NCBI GenBank assembly: GCA_035763745.1
Contig: DASUAO010000057.1
Span: 22,423-86,422 of the forward strand
Direction of reading: 5' to 3'
Source: DASUAO01 sp035763745
GTDB lineage: Bacteria; Actinomycetota; Acidimicrobiia; IMCC26256; PALSA-555
DNA length: 64,000 nt
How positions within the stretch are numbered: position 1 is the stretch's first letter; each line of letters opens with the position of its first letter. The notes below the pieces were generated by a model. The model was not told the origin of the DNA, made no database searches, and worked only from the letters and a program-made list of their open reading frames with translations. Of the stretch, positions 53,014 to 61,693 are shown one piece after another. Both the position numbers and the translations under genes were made by a program.

Positions 53014-53913
53014 TCACCCTGGACGCGCGTCGAGCGCGATGTCCAGCGCGGGCGCCGACTGGGTGATCGCGCTCGTCGAGATCAGGTCGACCCCTGTCGC
53101 CGCGTAGGCACCGACCGTCTCGAGCGTCACGCCGCCGGAGACCTCCAGGATCGTGCCCGGGCGGGTCCCGGACCGCGCCACCGACACGCACTCGCGGGCC
53201 TGCTCGGGCGTCATGTTGTCGAGCATCACGACGTCGGCACCGGCGGCGACGGCCTCGACGACCTGCTCCAGGCGGTCGCACTCCACCTCGACCCCCCGCC
53301 CGGGCCACATCGCGCGGGCGCGCGCGACAGCATCGGCGATGCCCAGGCCCAGCGATCGGAACCCCGCGAGGTGGTTGTCCTTGACCAGGACCATGTCCGA
53401 GAGCGACCCGCGATGGTTCACGCCGCCGCCCGCACGAACGGCGGCCTTCTCGAGTGCCCGGAGTCCGGGCAGCGTCTTGCGGGTCTCGCACACCGAGGCC
53501 GCGCCGTCGGCGGCCGCGCGGTACCGGGCCGTCTCGCTCGCGACGCCGGAGAGGTGGCAGAGGAAGTTCAGCGCGCTGCGTTCACCGGTGAGCACGCTCC
53601 GGAGTGGTCCCTCCACGGTCGCGATCTCGTCGCCCGCATCGAGCGCACCCCCGTCGCGCACGTGCCACGAGATCCGCACGGTCGGGTCGAGCTGCGCGAA
53701 GACCTCGTCGACGCACGCCGCCCCGGCGAGCACGCCAGGGGCACGGGCGACGATGTCGGCTGTGAGCACGGCCCCGACCGGGAGGAGCGCCGCGGTGATG
53801 TCTCCGAGCGGACCGAGATCCTCCGCCAGCGCGCGGGCAACGGCGTCGCGCACGAGGTGGCGGGGTGCGTCCAGCATCGGGTCGAGCTCTGGTTCCCGGC
53901 GCGTTGCGCTCAT
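53014..53913 (-). CDS. nadC: Nicotinate-nucleotide pyrophosphorylase (quinolinate phosphoribosyltransferase)
   Basis: A 299-residue enzyme that converts quinolinate and PRPP to nicotinate mononucleotide. Characteristic are ETRKTLPGLRALEKAAVRAGGGVNHR, VKDNHLAGF, VEVECDRLEQVVEA and LEVSGGVTLETV. The ATG shares its A with the nadB stop (TGATG). A GTG one codon earlier is an alternative. It sits between nadB and coaX. Confidence 0.96.
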   Translation of the reverse strand: MSATRREPELDPMLDAPRHLVRDAVARALAEDLGPLGDITAALLPVGAVLTADIVARAPGVLAGAACVDEVFAQLDPTVRISWHVRDGGALDAGDEIATVEGPLRSVLTGERSALNFLCHLSGVASETARYRAAADGAASVCETRKTLPGLRALEKAAVRAGGGVNHRGSLSDMVLVKDNHLAGFRSLGLGIADAVARARAMWPGRGVEVECDRLEQVVEAVAAGADVVMLDNMTPEQARECVSVARSGTRPGTILEVSGGVTLETVGAYAATGVDLISTSAITQSAPALDIALDARPG

Positions 53914-55475
53914 CACGGCACCTCCGCCGCCTCGGCCGGGTGGATCGGGGCGAGCTCGTGCCGGGCCCCGGTGAACACGATCCGGCCGAGGAACTCGTCA
54001 CGGGTCGCCGGGTGGTCGAGACGGGTGTGGGTGCCACGCGACTCCTCCCGCGCCAGCGCGGCGCCGACGAGCGCGCGGCTCACCCGGACAAGGTTGGCGA
54101 CCTCGGGTTCGGGCGGGTGCATCCCCGCGAGCGCTTCGTCGGCCCGTTCGAGCGACGCGGCGTCCCGGAGCACGCCGGCCTCGGTCGTCATGATCCGCTG
54201 CACCTCGGCGCGCGAGGTGCGGGTGGACGCCGCGTGCACGGGGGCGGGACCGACCACGTCGGTGCGCGGGAGGTCGCGGAGGACCCCGGTTGCTTCGGGC
54301 TCCTCCTTGCCGGCGACGATCGCGTCGACGCACCGGGACCCGAACACGAGCCCATCGAGGAGCGAGTTCGACGCGAGCCGGTTGGCGCCGTGGACGCCGG
54401 AGCACGCGGTCTCCCCGCACGCCCACAGTCCCGCCAACGTCGTCGCGCCGTCGAGGTCCGTGCACACCCCGCCAGACAGGTAGTGGGCAGCGGGCGCGAC
54501 CGGCAGCAGGTCACGGTTGGGATCGAGGCCTGCCGCCTGGCACGACGCCCACACCGTGGGGAACCGGTCCGCGAAGCCCGCGATCGGGCGGGCGTCGAGC
54601 CAGAGGTTGTCGAGCCCGCGCTCGACGCAGCGCCGCGCGATCGCGCGGGCGACCACGTCGCGGGGCGCGAGGTCGGCGAGCGGGTGCTCGCCCGCCATGA
54701 ACGGCTCGCCGTGCTCGTCGCGCAGGATGGCGCCCTCGCCGCGGAGCGCTTCGGACAGCAGCGGTCGCGGCATCGACGGGTGGTGCAACGCGGTGGGATG
54801 GAACTGCATGAACTCGACGTCGGCGACCGCGACCCCGGCGCGCAGCGCCATGGCGATCCCGTCGCCCGTCGACAGCGACGGGTTGGTCGTGACGGCGAAG
54901 CACTGCCCGGCGCCGCCGGTCGCGATGATCGTGTGGCGGGCGCGGATCTCGTGCTCGGTCCTGTCGGGATCGAGCGCCACCACGCCGACGGCCCGATCGC
55001 CCTCGACCAGCAGGTCGCGAGCGAACCAACGCTGGCGGATCTCGGTGGCGGTGGCCTTCACCGTCGCGACCAGGGCCCGCTCGATCTCGGCGCCGGTGGC
55101 GTCACCCCCGGCGTGCAAGATGCGCGGGACGGAGTGGCCCCCCTCCCTGGTGAACGCGAAGTCGGCGCCGTCCTCGTCGAAGTGGGCTCCCATCGCGATC
55201 AGCTCGCGGATACGCGTCGGCCCTTCGGTCACCATCAGGCGGACGGCATCCACGTCGCACAGCCCCGCGCCGGCCGCCAGCGTGTCGCGCAGGTGCAGCT
55301 CCGGGGAGTCGGGCCCGGGATCGAGCACCGCGGCGACCCCGCCTTGCGCGTACTGCGTGGCCGAGGCCCCCAGGACGGCCTTCGTGACCACCGCGACCGA
55401 TCGGCCCGATCGGGCCGCACGCACCGCAGCCGACAGCCCCGCGACACCACCGCCGAGCACGAGAACGTCCAGCAT
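53913..55475 (-). CDS. nadB: L-aspartate oxidase
   Basis: A 520-residue flavoenzyme oxidising aspartate to iminoaspartate for NAD synthesis. FAD binds at VLVLGGGVAGLSAAVRAA; KAVLGASATQYAQGGVAAV and HYLSGGVCTDLDGATTLAG with GLWACGETACSGVHGANRLASN are typical of NadB rather than succinate dehydrogenase. NadA is not in the window. The ATG has TAGGCT 6 bases upstream, whose TAG is the stop of panC, so it may have its own promoter inside the operon. Confidence 0.96.
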   Translation of the reverse strand: MLDVLVLGGGVAGLSAAVRAARSGRSVAVVTKAVLGASATQYAQGGVAAVLDPGPDSPELHLRDTLAAGAGLCDVDAVRLMVTEGPTRIRELIAMGAHFDEDGADFAFTREGGHSVPRILHAGGDATGAEIERALVATVKATATEIRQRWFARDLLVEGDRAVGVVALDPDRTEHEIRARHTIIATGGAGQCFAVTTNPSLSTGDGIAMALRAGVAVADVEFMQFHPTALHHPSMPRPLLSEALRGEGAILRDEHGEPFMAGEHPLADLAPRDVVARAIARRCVERGLDNLWLDARPIAGFADRFPTVWASCQAAGLDPNRDLLPVAPAAHYLSGGVCTDLDGATTLAGLWACGETACSGVHGANRLASNSLLDGLVFGSRCVDAIVAGKEEPEATGVLRDLPRTDVVGPAPVHAASTRTSRAEVQRIMTTEAGVLRDAASLERADEALAGMHPPEPEVANLVRVSRALVGAALAREESRGTHTRLDHPATRDEFLGRIVFTGARHELAPIHPAEAAEVP

Positions 55476-55481
55476 CCGGCG

Positions 55482-55487
55482 AGCCTA
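55482..55487 (-). promoter_or_regulatory. Leaderless -10 element of nadB overlapping the panC stop
   Basis: TAGGCT on the minus strand, 6 bases before the nadB ATG; bases 55485-55487 are also the TAG stop of panC. Confidence 0.55.
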
Positions 55488-56408
55488 CGGGGCGATCCCG
55501 GCGACGGGCAGGTAGCTGCCGGCATCCTCGGTGACACCGAGGTCGGTAGAGACGTCCTCGCCGCGCACCTCGAGCGTCATGTTGTCGATGAGGCGGGCAG
55601 GCCCGACACGCGCCGCGATGGCGACGAGCGTCGAACCGTCGATCCCGGTGCGCGGCTCGAGGGTCGCGGGGTCGACCACCTCCACGTACTCCGTGCGGAT
55701 CGACGGCTCGCTCGCGAGCTCCGCGCCGACGACCCGGCCGACCAACGCCGGGTCGCGCAGCCCCGCCTCGACCGCATCGGCGCCCGCTCGGAGCGAGCGG
55801 AACAGCGCGAGCGCCGACGCTCGCTCTCCTGCACCCAGGTAGGCGTTCCGACTCGACATGGCGAGTCCGTCGGGCTCTCGCACGAGCGGGCATCCCACGA
55901 CCTCGACGGGCAGGTCGAGGTCGCGCGCCATCCGCTGGACGACTGCGAGCTGCTGGGCGTCCTTGCGTCCGAAGTAGGCGCGGCATCGCCCCGTGATCGA
56001 GAAGAGCTTCGCGACCACCGTCGTGACCCCGTCGAAGTGCGCGGGCCGGTCAGCACCGCAGAGCCGCGCGGTGAGACCTTCGACGTGCACGGTGGTGAGC
56101 CCGGGCTCCGGGTAGATCTCCTCCACGTCCGGCGCGAAGAGCACATCGACGCCGACCGCCTCGGCCAACGAGCGGTCACCCTCGAGATCGCGCGGGTACG
56201 CCGCGAGGTCCTCGTTCGGTGCGAACTGCGTGGGGTTCACGAAGAGCGACACGACGACGCGGTCGCACTCGGCGCGCGCGGCGTCCATGAGGGACCGATG
56301 GCCGCCGTGGAACGCGCCCATGGTCGGAACGAGACCGACCACGGCGCCGGCCGAGCGCCACTCCTCGCACGCGGCGCGGACGTCGGCGATCGTGTGCAGG
56401 TTCCTCAT
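55485..56408 (-). CDS. panC: Pantothenate synthetase
   Basis: A 307-residue ATP-dependent ligase joining pantoate and beta-alanine. The HIGH-like loop is PTMGAFHGGH and the KMSKS-like region AMSSRNAYL; FVNPTQFAPNEDLAAYPR and FGRKDAQQLAVVQRM are family hallmarks. ATG overlaps the DUF2520 gene stop (ATGA). panD, next to panC in M. tuberculosis, is missing here. Confidence 0.97.
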   Translation of the reverse strand: MRNLHTIADVRAACEEWRSAGAVVGLVPTMGAFHGGHRSLMDAARAECDRVVVSLFVNPTQFAPNEDLAAYPRDLEGDRSLAEAVGVDVLFAPDVEEIYPEPGLTTVHVEGLTARLCGADRPAHFDGVTTVVAKLFSITGRCRAYFGRKDAQQLAVVQRMARDLDLPVEVVGCPLVREPDGLAMSSRNAYLGAGERASALALFRSLRAGADAVEAGLRDPALVGRVVGAELASEPSIRTEYVEVVDPATLEPRTGIDGSTLVAIAARVGPARLIDNMTLEVRGEDVSTDLGVTEDAGSYLPVAGIAP

Positions 56409-57235
56409 GGCGCGCCCGCAGCCGCGAGGAGGTCCACCAGCGTCGGATCGTCGCGTCCGGCCAGCACCCGGGCCGCATCCGCCAGCGCGCGGTAGGCCCG
56501 GCGCTCGTCGTCGGGGATCGCCGCGAGGTGCGCCTTGACCGTCCCGACATCTCCCCGCGAGATCGGACCCGTCAGCGCCGCCGCCGGACCGATCGCGAGC
56601 GCGTGCTCGACCGTCGCGCGGACGAGCGGCTCGAACGCATCCTCCGGGACCCCGACCGCCGCCGCCAGCCGTCCGACCTGCCCGAGCAGGGCGACGAGGT
56701 GGTTCGAGGCGACGCATGCGGCCGCGTGGTAGCCGGCTCGTTGCTCGTCGGCCACCGTGAACGGGCGCAGCCCGAGATCTGCCGCGAGCACGGCCACCTC
56801 GGCATCACCGGCGACGGCAGCCCACGCGCCGGCGAGCCGGTCAGCCCCGGCCTCGGCCGACGGGAGCGACTGCAGGGGATGCAGGGCCCCGACCCGGGCG
56901 CCGGCACGGTGCTCCACGATCGGTTCGAGCGCCGTGAGCCCCTGCGCCCCGGAGAGGTGGACGACGAGGGCATCGGCCTCGATGCCCGGTGCGACGACCC
57001 GGGCGACCTCGGCGAGCCGTGCGTCGGGCGGGGCGAGGACGACGAGGTCGGCACCGAGGCCGGCGGCCTCGACCGCGACGACGGGGGCGCGGAGCAGCTC
57101 CGCCGTGGCCCGCGTGGACGACGCGTCGGGCGCCCGACCGGCGACGGCGACGACGCGATCACCGCCGCGGCGCAGCGCGAGGCAGACCGCACCTCCGGCC
57201 CGACCGGGGCCGACGAGCGCGACACGGCGGGTCAT
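56405..57235 (-). CDS. Rossmann-like / DUF2520 domain protein upstream of panC
   Basis: A 276-residue dehydrogenase-like protein: Rossmann nucleotide loop ALVGPGRAGGAVCLAL, then a helical C-terminal domain of the DUF2520 type (GYHAAACVASNHLVALLGQVGRLA, ALTGPISRGDVGTVKAHL). The fold resembles ketopantoate reductase and pyrroline-5-carboxylate reductase. The persistent position before panC (also Rv3603c in M. tuberculosis) suggests a step in pantothenate supply, which is inference. A ribosome site AAAGGGG precedes the ATG; a start 7 codons earlier is possible. Confidence 0.88.
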   Translation of the reverse strand: MTRRVALVGPGRAGGAVCLALRRGGDRVVAVAGRAPDASSTRATAELLRAPVVAVEAAGLGADLVVLAPPDARLAEVARVVAPGIEADALVVHLSGAQGLTALEPIVEHRAGARVGALHPLQSLPSAEAGADRLAGAWAAVAGDAEVAVLAADLGLRPFTVADEQRAGYHAAACVASNHLVALLGQVGRLAAAVGVPEDAFEPLVRATVEHALAIGPAAALTGPISRGDVGTVKAHLAAIPDDERRAYRALADAARVLAGRDDPTLVDLLAAAGAP

Positions 57236-57317
57236 GGCTCGGCGTCCCCTTTCCAATCCAGCCCTCCCCAGACATGCGGGCGGGGTGCCGGTTGCTACGG
57301 ATCCCGGGGGGACCTCG

Positions 57318-57803
57318 TCACGTTGGGATGGTCAAGGATAGGTCGGTGCGCCGCACGTCGTCCTCGGCGACGGCCGCGAGACGGTCCGCGCGCACCAGAT
57401 CGGGTGCGATCTCGTGCAGCGGCACGACGACGAAGCCGCGATCCCAGATCCGGGGGTGGGGCACCTCGAGGTCGGCCTCGGTCGTGCGCTCGCTCCCGAT
57501 GAGCAGCACATCGACGTCGAGCGTCCGCGGGCCCCACCGCACGTTCCGGATCCGCTGCGCCCGTCGCTCCAGCTCCTGGCCGAGCTCGAGCAAGGACCTC
57601 GCCGAGCGCTCGGTCTCGACGGCCACGACCGCGTTCAGGTAGTCGTCCTGCTCGGGACCGCCGACCGGGCTCGTCTCGTAGACGGACGAGACGGCCACCA
57701 CGTCGACATCCGCAGCCGAGGCGAGGTCGTCGACCGCGCCCTGGAGGTGCGCGAGCCGGTCGCCGAGGTTCGACCCGATCCCCAGGTGCGCGAGCCGGCT
57801 CAC
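57318..57803 (-). CDS. folK: 2-amino-4-hydroxy-6-hydroxymethyldihydropteridine pyrophosphokinase
   Basis: A 161-residue HPPK, which transfers pyrophosphate from ATP to the pterin before FolP acts. Characteristic are HLGIGSNLGDR, YETSPVGGPEQDDYLNAV, RWGPRTLDVDVLL and VPHPRIWDRGFVVVPL. GTG start overlaps the folB stop (GTGA). It ends the folate operon; an 82-base gap with no clear gene follows before the DUF2520 gene. Confidence 0.96.
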   Translation of the reverse strand: MSRLAHLGIGSNLGDRLAHLQGAVDDLASAADVDVVAVSSVYETSPVGGPEQDDYLNAVVAVETERSARSLLELGQELERRAQRIRNVRWGPRTLDVDVLLIGSERTTEADLEVPHPRIWDRGFVVVPLHEIAPDLVRADRLAAVAEDDVRRTDLSLTIPT

Positions 57804-58150
57804 CGCTGGATGCGCACGGCGACGTGATCGAGGTCCAGGTCCATCGGCGGCTCGAGCTTGCGGACCGTCACCACGACGGCGACCACCCGGGCGTCCGTCC
57901 GACACTCGTCGGCGATCCGCGCCGCGAGCCGCTCGAGGAGCTGGTGGCTCTCGTCGCGCACCACGCGGCTCACCGCGTCGGCGACGAGCGCGTAGTCGAC
58001 CGTGTCGGCGAGCGCATCGCTCACGCCGGCCGCGGTCAGGTCCACCGACAGCTCGACGTCGACCTCGAAGGGTTGCGCGCGCGTGCGCTCCTCGGGCAGG
58101 ACTCCGTGGATGCCGGACTCGCGCAGCCCGGTGATGAGCACCCGATCCAT
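57800..58150 (-). CDS. folB: Dihydroneopterin aldolase
   Basis: A 116-residue aldolase of folate synthesis. ITGLRESGIHGVLPEERTRAQPF and DTVDYALVADAVSRVV are family patterns, and the catalytic lysine lies in VTVRKLEPPM. The ATG shares one base with the stop of the phosphatase-like gene (TGATG), so translation is coupled to it. In M. tuberculosis folB follows folP directly; here an extra gene lies between them. Confidence 0.95.
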   Translation of the reverse strand: MDRVLITGLRESGIHGVLPEERTRAQPFEVDVELSVDLTAAGVSDALADTVDYALVADAVSRVVRDESHQLLERLAARIADECRTDARVVAVVVTVRKLEPPMDLDLDHVAVRIQR

Positions 58151-58677
58151 CAGGTGGTGCGACCGACGAGGCCTTCATCGATGGTCGTGGCGACGATCTC
58201 GCGCCCGAGTGCCCCGAGCTGGCGCCCGGTGATCTTCTCCATCGCCACGACCGCGTGCGCTCCCTGGTCGACGAACCCCGCGTACAGGAGATACCCGGTG
58301 AGCACGCCGAGCAGTCGGTCACCGAACTCCTCGTGGTGGATCAGCACGAGCTCGGACGGGTCGTCGAGCCAACGTGCGAGCGTCGCGTAGATCGGCGGCA
58401 GCCGCGTCGGCCACTCGTCGTGACGGCCGAGCGGCAGGTGCTCGTACGCGATCCCGGCCTCCTCGTACGCGTGGAGGTTGTGGGGCGAGTCGAGGAGCGA
58501 GAGCAGGTGCGTGAACCCGTGGCCGGCGAGCCAGATCAGCTCCTCCTGGCGGCGGACCTTGCGATGGTTGCGGGCGAACCCACCCGGGCGTTCCGACGCC
58601 GCGAGCCGGTCCTGCACGATCCAGCAGAAACCACGCGGCTCGAGCCCCTGGGCCCATCGGCCCCTCATCGTCGTCAT
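58150..58677 (-). CDS. Predicted tyrosine/dual-specificity pseudophosphatase in the fol operon
   Basis: A 175-residue protein of PTP/DSP-like layout: FTHLLSLLDSPHNLHAYEEAGIAYEHLPL resembles the strand and loop before the active site, and LVLIHHEEFGDRLLGVLTGYLLY aligns with the HCx5R loop and following helix. The nucleophile cysteine is histidine (HHEEFGDR) while the first His and the Arg are kept, so phosphatase chemistry by the usual route is excluded. It may bind a phosphorylated ligand or protein. It starts 7 bases after folP and overlaps folB, so it is made with folate enzymes. Family assignment is from pattern only. Confidence 0.7.
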   Translation of the reverse strand: MTTMRGRWAQGLEPRGFCWIVQDRLAASERPGGFARNHRKVRRQEELIWLAGHGFTHLLSLLDSPHNLHAYEEAGIAYEHLPLGRHDEWPTRLPPIYATLARWLDDPSELVLIHHEEFGDRLLGVLTGYLLYAGFVDQGAHAVVAMEKITGRQLGALGREIVATTIDEGLVGRTT

Positions 58678-58684
58678 CGCCTGA

Positions 58685-59524
58685 TCACGCGGCCCGGGCG
58701 AGCGCGAGCTGTTCGAGGAGCGCGACCGCGCGGACCGCTGGGCGTATGTCGTGGACGCGGACGATCCGCGCCCCGGCGTCGACGGCGCTCACGACGGTGG
58801 CGAGCGTGGCGTCGTCGCGCTCGACGGGGTCGTCGCTTCCCCCGGCGATCTCGGCGAGGAACCGTTTGCGGGACGGCCCGATCAGCACCGGGACACCGAC
58901 TCTTGCGACGAGGTCACGCAGGCCGGCGAGCAGCGCGAGGTTGTGGTGGGCGGTCTTGCCGAAGCCGATGCCGGGATCGGCGGCGATCGCGTCCGGGGCG
59001 ATGCCGGCGCGCTCCGCGGCGTCCAACCGCTCCAGGAGGAAATCGCCGACCTCGCCGACGACATCGTCGTAGTGAGGGTGGTCCTGCATGGTCCGGGGCT
59101 CTCCCGCCATGTGCATCAGGACCACCGCGGCGCGCGCCTCCGCGACCAGCCCGAGCATGTCCGGGTCGGCACGGCCGGCACTGACGTCATTGACGATCAG
59201 GGCGCCGGCGTCGAGCGCGGCGGCAGCCACGGCCGCCTTGGCCGTGTCGATGCTCACGGGCACGTCGGTCTCCCGGGCGAGCGCCTCGACCACCGGCACG
59301 ACGCGCCGGAGCTCCTCGTCAAGATCCACCGGCTCGGCGCCGGGGCGCGTCGACTCCCCGCCGACGTCGAGGATCGCGGCGCCGGAGGCGGCCAGGGCGC
59401 GCCCGTGCGCGATGGCTGCGTCGGCGTCGAGGTAGCGGCCACCGTCGGAGAACGAGTCCGGGGTGACGTTGACGATGCCCATCACCGCAGCGCGCGGAGC
59501 ACAGACGTCGGACCACCGGATCAC
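58685..59524 (-). CDS. folP: Dihydropteroate synthase
   Basis: A 279-residue TIM-barrel enzyme that joins the pterin pyrophosphate to p-aminobenzoate; target of sulfonamides. GIVNVTPDSFSDGG and VGGESTRPGA are the signature loops, and GPSRKRFLAEI and RVHDIRPAVRA lie at the C-terminal sites. GTG start has TACGCT 6 bases upstream in the 51-base gap after folE, so the operon has an internal promoter here. Confidence 0.97.
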   Translation of the reverse strand: MIRWSDVCAPRAAVMGIVNVTPDSFSDGGRYLDADAAIAHGRALAASGAAILDVGGESTRPGAEPVDLDEELRRVVPVVEALARETDVPVSIDTAKAAVAAAALDAGALIVNDVSAGRADPDMLGLVAEARAAVVLMHMAGEPRTMQDHPHYDDVVGEVGDFLLERLDAAERAGIAPDAIAADPGIGFGKTAHHNLALLAGLRDLVARVGVPVLIGPSRKRFLAEIAGGSDDPVERDDATLATVVSAVDAGARIVRVHDIRPAVRAVALLEQLALARAA

Positions 59525-59530
59525 GGCGGC

Positions 59531-59536
59531 AGCGTA
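59531..59536 (-). promoter_or_regulatory. Leaderless -10 element of folP
   Basis: TACGCT on the minus strand is 6 bases before the GTG at 59524. Confidence 0.55.
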
Positions 59537-59575
59537 TCGGCCCCACGCCGAGGCCTGCCGAGGGCGCTCAGGCTC

Positions 59576-60157
59576 CTAGAGGCGGTTCCCGGGATGGGTG
59601 ATGAGGCTCATGGCCTCCGATCGGGTCGCCGCATTCGTCTTGAACAGCCCGCGGACCGCCGACGTCACCGTGAGCGCACCGGGCTTCTTGACCCCCCGCA
59701 TCGACATGCAGAGGTGCTCGGCTTCGACCATGACCAGGACGCCGCTCGGCTGCAGCTCCTGGACGAGCGCGTCGGCGACCTGCGTGGTGAGGCGCTCCTG
59801 GACCTGCGGTCGGTGGGAGTAGCCGTCGACGAGACGGGCGATCTTGGAGAGACCGGTGATCCGGCCGTCCTCACCGGGGATGTAGGCCACGTGGGCCCTG
59901 CCGGCGAACGGCACCAGGTGGTGCTCGCAGAGGCTGAACAAGGGGATGTCGCGCACCATGACCATCTCGTCGTGATCGGCCTCGAAGGTGACGGTGAGGT
60001 GCCGGGACGGGTCCTCGTGGAGACCGCTGAAGATCTCCTCGTACATCGCGGCGACGCGAGCCGGGGTCCGTGCGAGGCCGTCACGCCCGGGGTCCTCCCC
60101 GATGGCCTCGAGGATCTCGAGCACCGCCCGCTCGATCCGCTCGCGGTCGACGCTCAT
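59576..60157 (-). CDS. folE: GTP cyclohydrolase I
   Basis: A 193-residue type IA enzyme for the first step of folate synthesis. Zinc ligands lie in SLCEHHLVPF and AEHLCMSMRG; RVAAMYEEIFSGL and LSKIARLVDGYSHRPQVQERLT are typical. The ATG shares its A with the hpt stop (TGATG); a GTG just before it is an alternative. ftsH, between hpt and folE in M. tuberculosis, is absent here. Confidence 0.97.
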   Translation of the reverse strand: MSVDRERIERAVLEILEAIGEDPGRDGLARTPARVAAMYEEIFSGLHEDPSRHLTVTFEADHDEMVMVRDIPLFSLCEHHLVPFAGRAHVAYIPGEDGRITGLSKIARLVDGYSHRPQVQERLTTQVADALVQELQPSGVLVMVEAEHLCMSMRGVKKPGALTVTSAVRGLFKTNAATRSEAMSLITHPGNRL

Positions 60158-60732
60158 CACGCGCGTTCGGGGCCGCAGTACTCGCGCACCTCGTCGAGGT
60201 TCCGGTACCGCTCGGCGACGTCGAGTCCGTAGCCCACGACGAACGCTGGGGGGATTCGGAACCCCACGTACCGGAGATCGAGCTCGACCTTCTGGAGGCC
60301 TTCCTTCACGAGGAGGGCACAGACCTCGAGCGACTTCGGCCCGCGCGCCGCGAGGTTCTTGCGGAGGTACGCGAGCGTCAACCCGGAGTCCACGATGTCC
60401 TCGACGATGATGACATCGCGGTCGGACAGATCGAGGTCGAGGTCCTTCATGATCCGGACGACGCCGCTCGTCCTCGTCGCCGACCCGTAGGACGACACCG
60501 CCATGAAGTCGAACTCCACCGGGAGCGCGACCGCGCGAGAGAGGTCGCTCATGAACATCGCGGCGCCCTTCAGCACCCCGACGAGGAGCGGCGCGCGGCC
60601 CGCGTAGTCGTCGGTGATCTCGGCACCGAGCTCGTGCACCCGCGTCGCGACGGCCTCGGCCGAGACCACGACCGGCCCCAGCGCGGGGTCGGACGCCGGC
60701 TCCACACTCACGTCCGTGCCCACGCCGGGCAC
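60157..60732 (-). CDS. hpt: Hypoxanthine phosphoribosyltransferase
   Basis: A purine-salvage enzyme of about 191 residues. The PRPP motif is VIIVEDIVDSGLTLAYL, LVGVLKGAAMFMSDL binds pyrophosphate and VSSYGSATRTSG is the flexible loop; RYRNLDEVREY closes it. The start is uncertain: GTG codons at 60747, 60732 and 60723 are possible, and 60732 is chosen because it lies 1 base after the tilS stop. Confidence 0.93.
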   Translation of the reverse strand: MPGVGTDVSVEPASDPALGPVVVSAEAVATRVHELGAEITDDYAGRAPLLVGVLKGAAMFMSDLSRAVALPVEFDFMAVSSYGSATRTSGVVRIMKDLDLDLSDRDVIIVEDIVDSGLTLAYLRKNLAARGPKSLEVCALLVKEGLQKVELDLRYVGFRIPPAFVVGYGLDVAERYRNLDEVREYCGPERA

Positions 60733-60733
60733 G

Positions 60734-61693
60734 CTATCGCCCGGCACCGGTCCCGGCAGTCTCGTCGATCAGCAGCCGACCGCGGCTGCGGCGCACGGCC
60801 CGTCCACCGCGTAGCTGGGTGCCGACCGTCTCGCTCCGCGCGACCGACAGGACACGCTCGACCTCGTCGAAGCCCGGCGGCGGCGCGCCGAGCCACTGTC
60901 GCACCGCGCGGCGCGCGAGGACGACGGGTAGGCGCGCCAGGGCGGCCGCGTCCGGGTTCGCCGGCTCGGGAGGCCATGCTGCGCGTGCGAGCTCGTCGAG
61001 GTACTCGGTCTCCGTGCGCAGCACCTCCGCCTGGCGCGCCAGGACGGGCACGAGGTCACGCCCCGCTCCCACGTTGAGGAGCGGGAGCACGTCGTGGCGT
61101 ACCCAGGCCCGTCGGTAGGTGCGGTCGTCGTTCGTCGGGTCCCGGACGATCTCGGTGCCGAGCGCCGCGGCGCACGCCTCGGTCTCGGCACGACGCACAT
61201 CGAGCAACGGTCGGACGATGCGACCGCGCCGGACCGCCATCGCCGCCAGCCCCGCCGTCGCGCTCCCCCGCAGGACGGCGAGGAGGACCGTCTCGGCCTG
61301 GTCGTCGGCGGTGTGGCCGACCAGGATCGCGTGCGCGCCGACCACGTCGGCCGCGGCCTCGAGGGCTGCGTACCGCGCGTCGCGCGCGCGCTCCTCGATG
61401 TTGGGTCCGGGGGCCACCGCCGCCGAACAGGAGCGGAAGGACGCGCCGAGGTCGCACGCGACGCGGGCGACCGTGTCGGCCTCACGCGCGCTGTCGACCC
61501 GGAGACCGTGGTCCACGTGGACCGCCACCGGCTCGAGCCCGGCGGCGACGGCCACGGCGAGCGCGGTGGTCGAGTCGGGGCCCCCGGAGCAGCCGACGAC
61601 GACGGGAGCCTCGAGTCGCTCCAACCCGCGGAGTCGATCCCACACCGGGGCGAGCGCGGCGCGGTGCGTGGACGGGGTGGCGACGTCGGTCAT
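60734..61693 (-). CDS. tilS: tRNA(Ile)-lysidine synthase
   Basis: A 319-residue N-type ATP pyrophosphatase that puts lysine on C34 of tRNA-Ile(CAU). The P-loop motif is VVVGCSGGPDSTTAL, with HVDHGLRVDSAREAD and ILVGHTADDQAETVLL downstream. The length fits the short actinobacterial form without the extra C-terminal domain. ATG overlaps the metalloprotease stop (ATGA). Pairing with hpt is conserved in many bacteria. Confidence 0.95.
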   Translation of the reverse strand: MTDVATPSTHRAALAPVWDRLRGLERLEAPVVVGCSGGPDSTTALAVAVAAGLEPVAVHVDHGLRVDSAREADTVARVACDLGASFRSCSAAVAPGPNIEERARDARYAALEAAADVVGAHAILVGHTADDQAETVLLAVLRGSATAGLAAMAVRRGRIVRPLLDVRRAETEACAAALGTEIVRDPTNDDRTYRRAWVRHDVLPLLNVGAGRDLVPVLARQAEVLRTETEYLDELARAAWPPEPANPDAAALARLPVVLARRAVRQWLGAPPPGFDEVERVLSVARSETVGTQLRGGRAVRRSRGRLLIDETAGTGAGR

